64,000 nucleotides of DNA from Vibrio jasicida CAIM 1864 = LMG 25398 (GCF_000400365.1 NZ_BAOG01000041.1:124001-188000), one strand, 5' to 3'; counted from the first letter of the stretch, positions 40,764 through 52,170 are shown. The notes: generated from the letters alone by a model not told the origin. Numbers and translations: made by a program.

Positions 40764-40826
40764 CAGGCAGAGAAGGATGGTTTTCTGCCTGATTGAGTAT
40801 GCTGGTCGAACACCTTCTTCCAGCAT
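40764..40826 (+). repeat. Tandem hairpins between TRAP binding protein and permease
   Basis: CAGGCAGA/TCTGCCTG (40764-40771 and 40784-40791) is followed by ATGCTGG/CCAGCAT (40799-40805 and 40820-40826). A short T stretch follows the second. They probably cause partial termination or protect the upstream mRNA end. Confidence 0.6.
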
Positions 40827-41053
40827 GCTTTGTTCAATTTGCTTTATGCAATCTGCTGATTTCTTTTTCGGAAGTCGCGCTCACACACCTAAAAAAAGAA
40901 AACGCACATGCCCTCCTCTCATAAATCAATGAGTTGAAGGACTGTAGCGATTCACTCGAAAGCAAACTTCGCTCTATTCACTACACTGTTAAAGCGAAGC
41001 GTGGTTCTCGATACACAATACAGACAGGACCATCAATAATAAGGAAAAAGTAC
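40827..41053. other. Remaining leader of the TRAP permease gene
   Basis: No gene is seen. With the hairpins to its left it completes the 310-base gap. The frame open through its right end has no good start before the ATG at 41054. Confidence 0.5.
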
Positions 41054-43633
41054 ATGGCGACGAACAACACTCCGTCACAAGATGTGCAAGAAATGGTGGC
41101 TCAGGCAGACACAGGTGCGCGTAGCCCAATGGGCTTGCAAGGTCGAATCTTATGGTTCGTTCCACTGTGCTGGTCGCTATTTCAATTATGGTACGCGTCT
41201 CCGCTACCATTTATTTTTAATTTTGGTGTACTCAACGACACTGAAGCGCGAGCAATCCATTTAACTTTTGCTACTTTTCTCGCTTTCACTGCTTATCCAG
41301 CCATGAAAAACTCTCCACGAGATCATATCCCTCTTATTGATTGGATATTGGCACTCGCAGGCAGTTTTGCAGCGGCTTACATTTACATCTTCTATACCGA
41401 ACTCGCCGGCCGTTCTGGCGCCCCAACCACAGTTGATATCGTGGTATCCGTCACAGGTATGGCGTTACTACTTGAAGCAACTCGCCGAGCTCTCGGTCCA
41501 CCACTTATGGTGGTTGCTGCGGTGTTCCTAACTTACACCTTTGCTGGCCCATACATGCCAGATGTGATTGCTCATAAAGGCGCGAGCTTGAACAAAGCCA
41601 TGTCGCACCTTTGGCTAACAACTGAAGGCGTATTTGGTGTTGCACTGGGTGTATCAACTTCTTTCGTATTCTTGTTTGTACTGTTTGGTGCCATGCTAGA
41701 GCGTGCGGGCGCAGGTGCGTACTTCATTAAAGTCGCGTTCTCGCTACTTGGTCATATGAAAGGTGGCCCTGCGAAAGCTGCGGTAGTCGCTTCTGGCTTA
41801 TCTGGTCTGGTTTCAGGTTCTTCCATCGCTAACGTAGTAACGACAGGTACGTTTACGATTCCACTCATGAAGCGTGTTGGCTTCCCAGGAACGAAAGCGG
41901 GTGCGGTAGAAGTAGCAGCATCAACCAACGGTCAGCTGACACCGCCTATCATGGGTGCTGCCGCATTCTTAATGGTGGAATACGTTGGTATCTCCTACGT
42001 TGAAGTTATCAAAGCAGCTCTACTCCCTGCGCTTATCTCTTATATTGCACTGATTTACATCGTTCACCTTGAAGCGTGTAAAGCAGGCATGACAGGGCTT
42101 CCTCGTCGCCATACCCCTACGCTTGTGCAGAGCTTGCTGTCCTTCACTGGTACGATTTTGGGCCTATGTGTTATCAGCGCTTTGGTTTACTACGGTGTGG
42201 GTTGGACGAAAGATGTCTTTGGTGATGCAGCAACCCCTATCGTGACCGTCGTACTTCTAATTGCTTATGTGGGTCTTGTAAAGATTTCCGCTAACCACGC
42301 AAAAGATGGAGCGATTGAAATCGATGCTGAACTGACTGAGGTACCAGACCCTGGTCCGACGATTAAATCTGGTTTGCACTTTTTATTGCCTATCGTGGTA
42401 CTGGTTTGGTGTTTGACGGTGGAACGTTTCTCTCCAGGTCTATCTGCATTCTGGGCAACAGTGTTTATGATCTTCATCTTGCTGACACAACGCCCTTTGA
42501 TTGCGTTGCTATCTAAAGAAGGCGATCTTGTCGAACAAACCAAAAACGGCTTTGTTGACCTAGCAGAAAGCTTAGTATCTGGTGCGCGCAACATGATCGG
42601 TATCGGTGTCGCAACCGCTGCTGCCGGTACGGTTGTTGGTGTGGTAACGCTGACTGGTATTGGCCTTGTCATGACCGACTTTGTCGAGTTCATCTCGGGC
42701 GGTAGCATTATCCTAATGTTGCTGTTTACCGCGGTCATTAGTTTGATTCTGGGTATGGGCCTACCAACGACGGCCAACTACATTGTGGTTTCAACCTTGA
42801 TGGCACCGGTTATCGTAACGCTTGGTGCGGCACACGGTTTGATCATCCCACTGATTGCGGTCCACTTGTTTGTGTTCTACTTCGGTATTCTGGCCGATGA
42901 TACACCACCTGTTGGCTTAGCGGCATTTGCGGCGGCAGCGATTGCAAAGTCGGATCCAATTCGAACTGGTATTCAAGGCTTTACCTATGATATTCGAACC
43001 GCAATCCTGCCTTTCATGTTTGTCTTCAATACTCAGCTATTGTTGATGGGTATCGACTCATGGTGGCATTTAGCATTGACCGTGATCTCTTCAATCATTG
43101 CGATGTTAATCTTCTCAGCGGCAACACAAGGTTGGTGGTTCACACGTAATAAGTGGTGGGAAACCGTCTTACTATTGGTATTGACCTTCTCATTCTTCCG
43201 CCCTGGATTTTGGTGGGACATGTTGTACCCAGCGAAAGTTCTTTCCCCTGGGGTTGAGATAGCTCAAATCACGGAAGGGCTAAATGTAGGAGAATCCATT
43301 GAGCTACGAGTCGCAGGTGAAAACCTAGAAGGTGATTACGTAGAGAAAACGGTACGTCTTCCGTTCGAAGATAAAGCAAAAACCGCTGAAGAGCGCATCT
43401 CTTCTATGGGTCTAATGCTAACCGAGAACGACGGCAAAATGATCGTAGACATGGTCGAGTTTGGTAGTCCGGCAGAATCGTCTGGCGTCGACTTCGACTG
43501 GGAGATCAAATGGATCGTTCAAGACGCTGAGCGCCCAATGAAAGAATGGGTATTTGTGCCTTGCTTAATGATCTTGCTGGTACTTGCCATGAACCAAAAA
43601 CGTCGTGCTCGTAAGGAACAGTTGAGCGCATAA
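41054..43633 (+). CDS. TRAP transporter fused permease with C-terminal DUF3394-like domain
   Basis: An 859-residue fusion of the small (4-helix) and large (12-helix) TRAP membrane subunits. The start at MATNNTPSQDVQEMVAQ follows AAGGAAAAAG. Conserved membrane sequences include LSGLVSGSSIANVVTTGTFT, ASTNGQLTPPIMGAAAFLMV and ILGMGLPTTANYIVVSTL. The last membrane helix near the C-terminus is preceded by a soluble segment of about 100 residues (MIVDMVEFGSPAESSGVDFDWE), a PDZ-like, DUF3394-type region. It pairs with the TAXI protein upstream and a Usp protein downstream. Confidence 0.92.
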   Translation: MATNNTPSQDVQEMVAQADTGARSPMGLQGRILWFVPLCWSLFQLWYASPLPFIFNFGVLNDTEARAIHLTFATFLAFTAYPAMKNSPRDHIPLIDWILALAGSFAAAYIYIFYTELAGRSGAPTTVDIVVSVTGMALLLEATRRALGPPLMVVAAVFLTYTFAGPYMPDVIAHKGASLNKAMSHLWLTTEGVFGVALGVSTSFVFLFVLFGAMLERAGAGAYFIKVAFSLLGHMKGGPAKAAVVASGLSGLVSGSSIANVVTTGTFTIPLMKRVGFPGTKAGAVEVAASTNGQLTPPIMGAAAFLMVEYVGISYVEVIKAALLPALISYIALIYIVHLEACKAGMTGLPRRHTPTLVQSLLSFTGTILGLCVISALVYYGVGWTKDVFGDAATPIVTVVLLIAYVGLVKISANHAKDGAIEIDAELTEVPDPGPTIKSGLHFLLPIVVLVWCLTVERFSPGLSAFWATVFMIFILLTQRPLIALLSKEGDLVEQTKNGFVDLAESLVSGARNMIGIGVATAAAGTVVGVVTLTGIGLVMTDFVEFISGGSIILMLLFTAVISLILGMGLPTTANYIVVSTLMAPVIVTLGAAHGLIIPLIAVHLFVFYFGILADDTPPVGLAAFAAAAIAKSDPIRTGIQGFTYDIRTAILPFMFVFNTQLLLMGIDSWWHLALTVISSIIAMLIFSAATQGWWFTRNKWWETVLLLVLTFSFFRPGFWWDMLYPAKVLSPGVEIAQITEGLNVGESIELRVAGENLEGDYVEKTVRLPFEDKAKTAEERISSMGLMLTENDGKMIVDMVEFGSPAESSGVDFDWEIKWIVQDAERPMKEWVFVPCLMILLVLAMNQKRRARKEQLSA

Positions 43634-43677
43634 CCGATTAGGCCCCGAGGATAAGGGGCCATGATGAGAGACACTGA

Positions 43678-44115
43678 ATGTATAAACAAATTCTTGTGCC
43701 GGTTGATCTAAATGACCAAGGCTTCTCTGACCGAGCTGTTGAGTTGGCTGTTTGGCAAGCTAAACAAGCCAACGCGGAAGTTCACTTACTGACTGTACTG
43801 CCCGGTATCCACATGTCGATGGTCGCGACTTACTTCCCGAAAGATGCGGCGGCGAAGATGAAGCAAGATGTGAAGCAGCAGCTAAAAACATTTGCCGATC
43901 AACACATCGATGATGAAGTGATTTATAAAGTCCACGTTGCAGAAGGCAAAGCGTATGCAACCATCCTTGATTACGCTGAGCGCTTAGGCGCAGACCTCAT
44001 CATTATGCCAAGCCATAAACGTTCGAAGATCAATAAAGTGATGTTAGGCTCAGTCGCAAGCAAAGTTGTTGAAAACTCACCAATCAATGTGATGGTAGTG
44101 AAGCCACAAGGCTAA
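43678..44115 (+). CDS. Universal stress protein linked to the TRAP transporter
   Basis: A 145-residue UspA-fold protein 44 bases after the permease. Such Usp proteins occur with TRAP systems; TeaD of Halomonas binds ATP and tunes the TeaABC ectoine carrier. The N-terminal MYKQILVPVDLND and C-terminal LGSVASKVVENSPINVMVV are typical. The first part of the ATP motif reads MPSHKRSKINK, so the glycines of the usual G-x2-G are missing while LGS is kept. ATP binding may therefore be altered. Confidence 0.88.
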   Translation: MYKQILVPVDLNDQGFSDRAVELAVWQAKQANAEVHLLTVLPGIHMSMVATYFPKDAAAKMKQDVKQQLKTFADQHIDDEVIYKVHVAEGKAYATILDYAERLGADLIIMPSHKRSKINKVMLGSVASKVVENSPINVMVVKPQG

Positions 44116-44142
44116 CGTACTCATTCAAACTCCCAAAATAGA

Positions 44143-44170
44143 AAAAGGTTGATGCTCGCATCAACCTTTT
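44143..44170. terminator. Bidirectional terminator between usp and thiQ
   Basis: AAAGGTTGATGC and GCATCAACCTTT form a long stem with a TC loop. T residues follow on both strands, serving the usp gene and the converging thiBPQ operon. Confidence 0.9.
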
Positions 44171-44208
44171 GTTTTTCTTACGCCTTATTCATCAATATAA
44201 ACAACGCT

Positions 44209-44913
44209 CTACCCTGCCGCTCGCACAAACGCGGTTAAAACATCGCTAGAGTGCGATAACGTTAATTCACCAATCTCACCTGACGCTTCTACCTGACCAC
44301 CTGCCACAAATGCAAAATGACTAGCAATCGCTCTGGCGTCACTTAAGTGGTGCGTCACCATCAAAACGGTGATGCCACGCTCAGCAGCAAGCTGTTTAAC
44401 CAATATCAGCATCTCTTCACGCAACACGGGATCGAGAGCTGAGAAAGGCTCATCGAGTAGCCACATCGGATGCGGCTGAACAAAGCAACGTGCGAGTGCC
44501 ACACGCTGGCGCTGACCACCAGAAAGGTGTTCAGGTAAGCGGTCCAGATACTCAGCTACACCCACTTGTCTTGCCGCTTGCTCGACAAGAAGCTTTTGGT
44601 CTGCCGTAAGCTTTAACCCCGGATGCAAGCCCAAACCGATGTTGTCTCTTACTGACAGGTGAGCAAACAGGTTATGTTCTTGGAACAACATTGAGAACGG
44701 ACGCTGATACGGCTCATTACTTACGATAGATTCACCATCAACCAGAATATCGCCTTGGTCTGGATTGATGAAACCAGCAACTAACGCCAATAAGGTTGAT
44801 TTACCAGCCCCGCTCGGTCCCATCAGTGATACGATTTGCCCACGTTGAATGTCTAAGTTAAAACGAAACAGTTCATGTTGATAGGTGTACTGCACATCAT
44901 CCAACACTAACAT
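44209..44913 (-). CDS. thiQ: Thiamine ABC transporter, ATPase
   Basis: ThiQ powers thiamine and thiamine-diphosphate uptake. The 234 residues have Walker A GPSGAGKSTLL, signature LSGGQRQRVALAR and Walker B MWLLDEPFSALD. The start overlaps the thiP stop, with AAGGAGAG inside thiP. It is last in thiBPQ. Confidence 0.96.
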   Translation of the reverse strand: MLVLDDVQYTYQHELFRFNLDIQRGQIVSLMGPSGAGKSTLLALVAGFINPDQGDILVDGESIVSNEPYQRPFSMLFQEHNLFAHLSVRDNIGLGLHPGLKLTADQKLLVEQAARQVGVAEYLDRLPEHLSGGQRQRVALARCFVQPHPMWLLDEPFSALDPVLREEMLILVKQLAAERGITVLMVTHHLSDARAIASHFAFVAGGQVEASGEIGELTLSHSSDVLTAFVRAAG

Positions 44914-46499
44914 TACGCTCTCTCCTTCGTTTTCAATACTTTTTCAATCACAGCAAAACAACCGACGCTGAGTAACAGCAAGGTAACCGACACAACAGCC
45001 GCAGCATCCATCTGGTAACTTCCCAACAATTGGAATAGGTACAACGGCAAGGTTCTAAACTCTTGCCCACCAAACAAAGCAATCGCACTCAAGTCACCAA
45101 TCGCAAACATAAAGCTGATAGCAAAAGCATGTGCAAATGGCTTGCGCAGTGCTTGCCACTCCACCACTCTAAAACGTTGCCAACCACGCATACCCAAACT
45201 GGCACAGACATACTGATATTGCTGCTCAATGTGCAACATAGGTTGAGATAAAGTCTTAATGACATATGGTAAGGCCATCAAACCATTAACCAAAATAACC
45301 ACAAAAAACGCTAAGCTGAATACATCGGTAAATGAGCGCAGCAATAGGAACAATCCCGTACTGATCACTAAGCCCGGCGTCACCAAAATGATGGTACCAA
45401 TAAGCTCAATTTGATCAGCGCGAGTATTTTTATACTGCAAACGCCAACGTCGGCTAGTCAGCAAAATCGATACGCCAGCGGCCACGGCAAGAGAACTCGC
45501 CAGTACCGCAACTTTGAGTGAATTGAACAGTGCAGACCAAAAACGCTCATCACTCAATACTGGCCAAACTTGCTGGTTGATACCACTGAAGATCACCATC
45601 AAAAGTGGCGGCATGACTAGTAAAAAGGCACCTATGATCCAAAAGCTATCCCAAGCTTTTGACCACCCATGATCCTTCGTTAAATATTGCTGTACCGATG
45701 TGCTGCCAGTGCTTACTGAGACTGGCTTCGTCAACTTTTGTACGCCAATTGCTAACAAGCCGCACAACAACATTTGCCACAGTGCCAAAAGCGCCCCGGC
45801 TTGCAGATCAAAATCGAACTTAATTGCCTGATAAATGGCAAGCTCAATAGTGGTCGATTTCGGTCCGCCGCCTAACGCCATCACGGTGGCAAAACTGGTA
45901 AAGCAAAGCATAAACACTAAGCCACTTACGTGTGGTAATTGCTGCCTTAGGCGTGGCCATTCCACCCAGCGAAATTTATCCCAATGACTCATTCCAAGGT
46001 GTGCACACAGTTTATGTTGCTCTGCTGGGATCGATTCTAATGCTTGCAAAAGTAAGCGCGCTGCATAAGGCATATTGAAGAACACATGCGCAAGTAAAAT
46101 GCCGTTCAGACCATAGATGGAAAACGGCAGCTCCGCATCGATACTTTTCAGCCATTGAGCTAGCAAACCGCTATTACCGTAAATCGCCAATAAGCCGAAT
46201 ACGCCAACCAGTACAGGCAAAACTAAAGTGGACGCAAACAATTTTAATAGTAGAGACTTACCAAAGAACTCACGTCGAGAAAGCGCATGCGCAACGGGAA
46301 TAGCAAAGCCAACACTCAATAGTGTAGAGAGAAAAGCTTGGTAGAAGCTGAACTTGGTGACGTGCTGATAGTATGGGTCTCCCCATACCATAGACACATC
46401 AAGTGAAGGCGCTTGGACAAGCAAAGCACCCAGGGCAGAAATAACAAAGGTCGCGATAATCATCGCGACCCCTAACCCTATTTTCGGAACAGAATTCAA
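44913..46499 (-). CDS. thiP: Thiamine ABC transporter, permease
   Basis: ThiP is a duplicated-fold permease of 528 residues (E. coli 536) with about twelve membrane segments and two EAA-like cytoplasmic loops (HLGMSHWDKFRWVEWPRLR and SLGMRGWQRFRVVEWQALR). It apparently starts at TTG (46497-46499), with AGG about eight bases upstream; no ATG fits the family's N-terminus. The start is 14 bases past the thiB stop. Confidence 0.93.
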   Translation of the reverse strand: MNSVPKIGLGVAMIIATFVISALGALLVQAPSLDVSMVWGDPYYQHVTKFSFYQAFLSTLLSVGFAIPVAHALSRREFFGKSLLLKLFASTLVLPVLVGVFGLLAIYGNSGLLAQWLKSIDAELPFSIYGLNGILLAHVFFNMPYAARLLLQALESIPAEQHKLCAHLGMSHWDKFRWVEWPRLRQQLPHVSGLVFMLCFTSFATVMALGGGPKSTTIELAIYQAIKFDFDLQAGALLALWQMLLCGLLAIGVQKLTKPVSVSTGSTSVQQYLTKDHGWSKAWDSFWIIGAFLLVMPPLLMVIFSGINQQVWPVLSDERFWSALFNSLKVAVLASSLAVAAGVSILLTSRRWRLQYKNTRADQIELIGTIILVTPGLVISTGLFLLLRSFTDVFSLAFFVVILVNGLMALPYVIKTLSQPMLHIEQQYQYVCASLGMRGWQRFRVVEWQALRKPFAHAFAISFMFAIGDLSAIALFGGQEFRTLPLYLFQLLGSYQMDAAAVVSVTLLLLSVGCFAVIEKVLKTKERA

Positions 46500-46513
46500 A
46501 AGTAGAACCTATG

Positions 46514-47506
46514 TTAGAACGTCAATGCGCTTTGCCATTCGCGAATCCAAGTCTTGCGCATTTTCGCTACTTCGTCTGCACTAAAGCTCAATGGTTTGCT
46601 TGGCACGCTCAGAGTTTCAAAGCCTTTTGGTAACTCAACGTTAGTTACTGGGTACATCCAGTTACCTGTTGGCATCGCAGATTGGAAATCATCACTCAAA
46701 ATAAAGTCCATGAACTCATCTGCTAACTTCGAATTTTTTGAGCCTTTGACCTTAGCCGCCACCTCCACTTGCATGTAGTGTCCTTCGGAAAAATTTGCGC
46801 TTGCGTATTTCGCGTCATCTTCTGCAATCAAATGGTACGCGGGAGAAGTCGTGTAAGACAGCACGAGATCGGACTCACCGTTCAAAAACATCGAGTAAGC
46901 TTCTGACCAGCCTTTAGTAACCGTAACTGTTTTCGTTGCCAGTTGCTTCCACGCTTGAGTCGCATCATCGCCATAGATGGACTTCATCCACAACATCAAG
47001 CCTTGACCCGGAGTCGAAGTGCGAGGGTCTTGGTAAATCACTTTCAGATCATCACGCTCTTCCACCAGCTCTTTCATGCTTTTTGGAGGATTCACCAACT
47101 TCTCCTTGTTGTATACAAACGCAAAGTAGCCGTAATCGTACGGTACGAAGGTCTTATCGTCCCAACCATTAGGTAGCGTAGTCTTTGAGGTATCAACATT
47201 ATGCTCAGCCAGAAGCCCGGTCTTTTTCGCTTCCGCCATCAGGTTATTATCCAAACCTAACACGATATCCGCTTTGCTATTGTTTCCTTCCAAACGAAGG
47301 CGGTTAAGGATTGAAACACCGTCGTCCAGCGCAACAAAATTAACGTCGCAACCGCATTTGGCTTCGAATGCTTTTTCGACTTTAGGACCCGGTCCCCAAT
47401 CGGCAGCAAAAGAATCGTATGTGTAGACAGTTAGGGTGTTTTCAGCGGCAAACGCTGAAGTAGAAGTGATGGTTGCAAGGGCAATCAGACTAAGAGTGGT
47501 TTTCAC
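46514..47506 (-). CDS. thiB: Thiamine-binding periplasmic protein
   Basis: ThiB captures thiamine and its phosphates for ThiPQ. The start is GTG at 47504-47506, preceded by GGAGAG; the longer frame reaches back into the riboswitch leader and is not coding. The 330 residues have a signal peptide ending in AFA, then LTVYTYDSFAADWGPGPKVE. The paired Cys in KCGCDVNF is a family feature. Confidence 0.95.
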   Translation of the reverse strand: MKTTLSLIALATITSTSAFAAENTLTVYTYDSFAADWGPGPKVEKAFEAKCGCDVNFVALDDGVSILNRLRLEGNNSKADIVLGLDNNLMAEAKKTGLLAEHNVDTSKTTLPNGWDDKTFVPYDYGYFAFVYNKEKLVNPPKSMKELVEERDDLKVIYQDPRTSTPGQGLMLWMKSIYGDDATQAWKQLATKTVTVTKGWSEAYSMFLNGESDLVLSYTTSPAYHLIAEDDAKYASANFSEGHYMQVEVAAKVKGSKNSKLADEFMDFILSDDFQSAMPTGNWMYPVTNVELPKGFETLSVPSKPLSFSADEVAKMRKTWIREWQSALTF

Positions 47507-47587
47507 TGCTCGCTCTCCATTTGCATTATTAACATGAGTTGAGCGGCACAGGGTTGAGGCGGTATTTAGGACTTCCAATATCCAGAC

Positions 47588-47714
47588 TCAATTCCTACGC
47601 CAGCATTATCTGGTTCAGGTAATACGGGTCCCTGCCTGCTCAACAATGTTAAACAATTAGGTCTCAGCGCTCCTTGGCATTGACAAGGTCAATACCTGAT
47701 GGGTTTGCTCCCCG
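47588..47714 (-). promoter_or_regulatory. TPP riboswitch (THI element) of thiBPQ
   Basis: On the minus strand the leader begins GGGGAGCAAACCC and contains CTGAGA. It ends with the conserved block ACCTGAACCAGATAATGC followed by TGGCGTAGGAA; these are the THI-box core sequences. The thiB start lies about 80 bases downstream. Binding of thiamine diphosphate should reduce expression. Whether control is by termination or by masking of the ribosome binding site was not resolved. Confidence 0.93.
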
Positions 47715-47727
47715 ATGAGTTGGATGG

Positions 47728-47756
47728 ATTGTAAAGATCTTTTATTGATTACACAA
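47728..47756 (-). promoter_or_regulatory. Promoter of thiBPQ
   Basis: On the minus strand TTGTGT (47751-47756) and TACAAT (47728-47733) are 17 bases apart, placed directly ahead of the riboswitch and touching the ubiX stop codon. Confidence 0.65.
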
Positions 47757-48395
47757 TCAACGTTGGTCATAACCCCAGCGTGGCACCAAGCCTTGATCAA
47801 TACCAAGGTGATCGAGAATTCTTGCCACCATAAAATCCACCAAGTCTTCAATACTCTTTGGTTGATGATAAAACCCCGGCGCTGCCGGCATAATGGTGAC
47901 GCCCATTTGCGAAAGTTTGTGCATGTTTTCAAGATGCAGTGTTGAAAACGGCGTTTCACGCACCACAAGTAACAGTTGCCCACGCTCTTTCATCACCACG
48001 TCTGCAGCACGTTCAATTAAGTTATCTGACATGCCGTGTGCAATGGCCGCGACACTGCCCGCGGAACATGGACACACCACCATTTGCTTTGGCGCAGCCG
48101 AACCAGAGGCCACTGGCGAGAACCAATCGTCTTTGCCACAAACGGTGATATTATCTGGATTGCAGTTGAGATGCTCAACTAACGCCTTTTGCGCCGCTTC
48201 AGGGCCACTTGGTAGTTTCAGGTCATGCTCGGTCGCCATCACGACACGAGCAGCCGAAGAGATCAACACGTAAACGTGGTAATCCGCAGCAACTAGGCAT
48301 TCAAGAAGGCGAAGACCATAAGGGGCACCAGAGGCGCCCGTTAATGCTAATGTGATGGCTTTTTTAGGGGTTACTTTTTGTTGCATAAATGTCAT
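47757..48395 (-). CDS. ubiX: Flavin prenyltransferase
   Basis: UbiX makes the prenylated FMN cofactor used by the decarboxylase UbiD in ubiquinone synthesis. The 212 residues show the FMN-binding [15 protein letters not shown] and [20 protein letters not shown]. The ATG overlaps the mpl stop codon (TAATG), so it is coupled to mpl; a second ATG three codons later is possible. Confidence 0.94.
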   Translation of the reverse strand: MTFMQQKVTPKKAITLALTGASGAPYGLRLLECLVAADYHVYVLISSAARVVMATEHDLKLPSGPEAAQKALVEHLNCNPDNITVCGKDDWFSPVASGSAAPKQMVVCPCSAGSVAAIAHGMSDNLIERAADVVMKERGQLLLVVRETPFSTLHLENMHKLSQMGVTIMPAAPGFYHQPKSIEDLVDFMVARILDHLGIDQGLVPRWGYDQR

Positions 48396-49753
48396 TAAGC
48401 TTTTTGTTTCAGTTGTTCTAGAAGCTTGCCGTGGATACCACCAAAACCACCGTTACTCATTACGAGGATTTGGTCACCTGGCTGCGCTTGCTCTACGATT
48501 TTTGCGACAAAGCTGTCCATCTCTGCACCCACAAAAGCAGGTTGTTTACACTGGTCTGCAATCTCTTGTACCGACCAATCAATGTTGTCTGGTTGGAAGA
48601 GGAACACCTCATCAGCACTGTGCAGAGAAGCCGCCAAAGTATTCTTATGAACACCGCGTTTCATCGTCGCAGAGCGTGGCTCCAAAACGGCAAGAATACG
48701 TTTTTCGCCAACCTTGTTACGTAAACCGCCCAATGTCAGTTCAATCGCCGTTGGATGATGAGCAAAATCATCGTAAACTGTGATGCCCTGCTCTTCGCCT
48801 TTGAGTTCTAAGCGACGTTTGGTGTTAATAAAACGACCGAGAGCCTGACATGCAAGTTCTGGTGTAACACCCACATGGCGAGCAGCAGCAATCGCCATCA
48901 AAGCGTTATCCACGTTGTGGTCACCGACAAGATCCCAATCCACGACGCCAACTTTCTCACCTTGCAATGAAACTTCAAATTTAGAGCCATCGATAACCAA
49001 TTTGTGCGCTTGCCAATCACCGTCGACACCTGAGAACTGCTTTTCAGTCCAACAACCGCGCTCGATCACGTCTTGCAGCGACTGTTCTTGCTTAGGTGCT
49101 AGGATCAAGCCGTTGCCCGGAACAGTGCGCACTAAGTGGTGGAATTGACGTTTAATCGCCTCTAGATCGTCGAAGATGTCCGCATGATCAAACTCAAGGT
49201 TGTTCATGATCAGTGTACGTGGATGGTAGTGAACAAACTTAGATCGCTTATCGAAAAAAGCACTGTCATATTCGTCGGCTTCTACGACAAAAAACATGCT
49301 TTCACCCAAGCGAGCCGACACTCCGAAGTTACCTAATACGCCGCCAACGAGGAAACCAGGCTGGTAACCGCAGTCTTCTAAAATCCAAGCCAGCATGCTT
49401 GAAGTGGTGGTTTTGCCGTGAGTACCTGAAACCGCAAGTACCCAGCGATCGTGGAGTAAAAACTCCTGTAACCATTGCGGGCCAGAGGTATAACGCATGT
49501 TAGTGTTCAATACATGCTCAACACATGGGTTACCACGGCTCATCGCGTTACCAATCACCACAAGATCGGGTTGAGGGTCAAGCTGAGAAGGGTCAAAGCC
49601 TTCAATTATTTCAATACCTTGCGACTCTAACAGGGTGCTCATTGGTGGATAAACATTGGCATCTGAACCCGTTACTTTATGACCTAACTGACGAGCCAAA
49701 ACTGCTGCACCGCCCATAAACGTGCCGCAGATACCCAAGATATGAATGTGCAT
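48395..49753 (-). CDS. mpl: UDP-MurNAc:tripeptide ligase (murein recycling)
   Basis: Mpl attaches recycled L-Ala-gamma-D-Glu-meso-DAP to UDP-MurNAc, feeding cell-wall fragments back into synthesis. The 452 residues have the Mur-ligase nucleotide motif [12 protein letters not shown], plus [19 protein letters not shown] and [16 protein letters not shown]. It is divergent from fbp, as in E. coli. Confidence 0.96.
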   Translation of the reverse strand: MHIHILGICGTFMGGAAVLARQLGHKVTGSDANVYPPMSTLLESQGIEIIEGFDPSQLDPQPDLVVIGNAMSRGNPCVEHVLNTNMRYTSGPQWLQEFLLHDRWVLAVSGTHGKTTTSSMLAWILEDCGYQPGFLVGGVLGNFGVSARLGESMFFVVEADEYDSAFFDKRSKFVHYHPRTLIMNNLEFDHADIFDDLEAIKRQFHHLVRTVPGNGLILAPKQEQSLQDVIERGCWTEKQFSGVDGDWQAHKLVIDGSKFEVSLQGEKVGVVDWDLVGDHNVDNALMAIAAARHVGVTPELACQALGRFINTKRRLELKGEEQGITVYDDFAHHPTAIELTLGGLRNKVGEKRILAVLEPRSATMKRGVHKNTLAASLHSADEVFLFQPDNIDWSVQEIADQCKQPAFVGAEMDSFVAKIVEQAQPGDQILVMSNGGFGGIHGKLLEQLKQKA

Positions 49754-51083
<1,330 letters not shown>

Positions 51084-51097
51084 TTTCAGACCTTTGT

Positions 51098-51131
51098 CCA
51101 ACGCGGCGGGTGTTTACCTGCCGCGTTTTTG
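51098..51131 (+). terminator. Terminator of fbp
   Basis: AACGCGGC and GCCGCGTT pair around a short loop with one bulge each side, followed by a T run. Confidence 0.9.
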
Positions 51132-51200
51132 TCGCTAAAGTGAGTAACGAATCAATCGTAAGATGAGCCTGACTCATCCTCACTGAAAAGGACTATTCAA

Positions 51201-51731
51201 ATGAGCTTAAACAACGTACCAGCGGGTAAATCATTGCCTGACGATATCTATGTCGTGATCGAAATCCCTGCTAACGCCGATCCAATCAAATACGAAGTAG
51301 ATAAAGACACTGGTGCTGTATTCGTTGATCGTTTCATGTCTGCACCTATGTTTTACCCTTGCAACTATGGTTACGTGAACGACACCCTTTCTCTAGACGG
51401 CGACCCAGTAGACGTACTGGTTCCGACTCCTTACCCACTGATGCCAGGTTCTGTGATTCGTTGTCGCCCAGTTGGCGTATTGAAGATGACGGATGAGTCA
51501 GGTGAAGACGCAAAAGTCTTCGCTGTCCCGCACTCTAAAATCTCAAAGGAGTACGAGGGCATTCAAGATGTCGGTGACATCCCGGAACTATTGAAGGCAC
51601 AAATAACACAATTCTTTGAGCGCTATAAAGAGCTGGAAGCTGGTAAGTGGGTGAAAGTTGATGGCTGGGCAGATGTGGCCGCAGCAAAAGCAGAAATCCT
51701 AGAATCTTACGAACGCGCGCAAAACAAATAA
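51201..51731 (+). CDS. ppa: Inorganic pyrophosphatase
   Basis: Ppa hydrolyses pyrophosphate, pulling biosynthetic reactions forward. The 176 residues include [15 protein letters not shown] and the catalytic acidic cluster [23 protein letters not shown] lies ahead of the start. A small GATGAG-5-CTCATC hairpin (51162-51178) is in the leader. Confidence 0.96.
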   Translation: MSLNNVPAGKSLPDDIYVVIEIPANADPIKYEVDKDTGAVFVDRFMSAPMFYPCNYGYVNDTLSLDGDPVDVLVPTPYPLMPGSVIRCRPVGVLKMTDESGEDAKVFAVPHSKISKEYEGIQDVGDIPELLKAQITQFFERYKELEAGKWVKVDGWADVAAAKAEILESYERAQNK

Positions 51732-51746
51732 CTGCGAACGCTTAAA

Positions 51747-51786
51747 AGTGAAAGAGCTGCACGTTAGCAGCTCTTTGTAGTTTTAT
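51747..51786 (+). terminator. Terminator of ppa
   Basis: AAAGAGCTGC and GCAGCTCTTT pair around a six-base loop; the T tract is interrupted (GTAGTTTT). It also faces the DUF2799 genes. Confidence 0.85.
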
Positions 51787-51794
51787 GACTTTGA

Positions 51795-52154
51795 TCAGTA
51801 CTCGCCTGCGGTTGAGTGTCTGCCCGATTCATAGTTTTGTTGGAAGAATGGGTCAATGTCATCGCAAATACCGAAGTACGGCATATCTCTCACACCTAGC
51901 ATGTAAGCACTCTGTTCGCAGTACTCTTTTTTACCTTCCTGATAGCCGGATTGATAAGCCATAACCAATTCGGGTGTAGCACGATTCGTTTCATCAAGTT
52001 TGGCGATTCGCTCTTCCGATAGCTCGATTAGACCATCAAGGGCAGATTGCTTACCAAAAGCCTGCCAATCTGTGACGTTGGCAGATGTTGGTAGTGATGT
52101 TTGCGCACAAGCACTGAGCAAGACTAGCGCTGCACCGATAGCAAATAACCTCAT
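51795..52154 (-). CDS. DUF2799-family lipoprotein (second copy)
   Basis: A 119-residue lipoprotein with lipobox LLSAC and a DUF2799-like body: WQAFGKQSALDGL, then MAYQSGYQEGKKEYCEQSAY and GICDDIDPFFQQNYESGR. The start is taken at ATG 52152-52154 with AAGGGG upstream. It follows a paralogue on the same strand with a 16-base gap, so the pair is probably an operon created by duplication. Function is unknown. Confidence 0.8.
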   Translation of the reverse strand: MRLFAIGAALVLLSACAQTSLPTSANVTDWQAFGKQSALDGLIELSEERIAKLDETNRATPELVMAYQSGYQEGKKEYCEQSAYMLGVRDMPYFGICDDIDPFFQQNYESGRHSTAGEY

Positions 52155-52170
52155 GTTCACCCCTTAAAAT

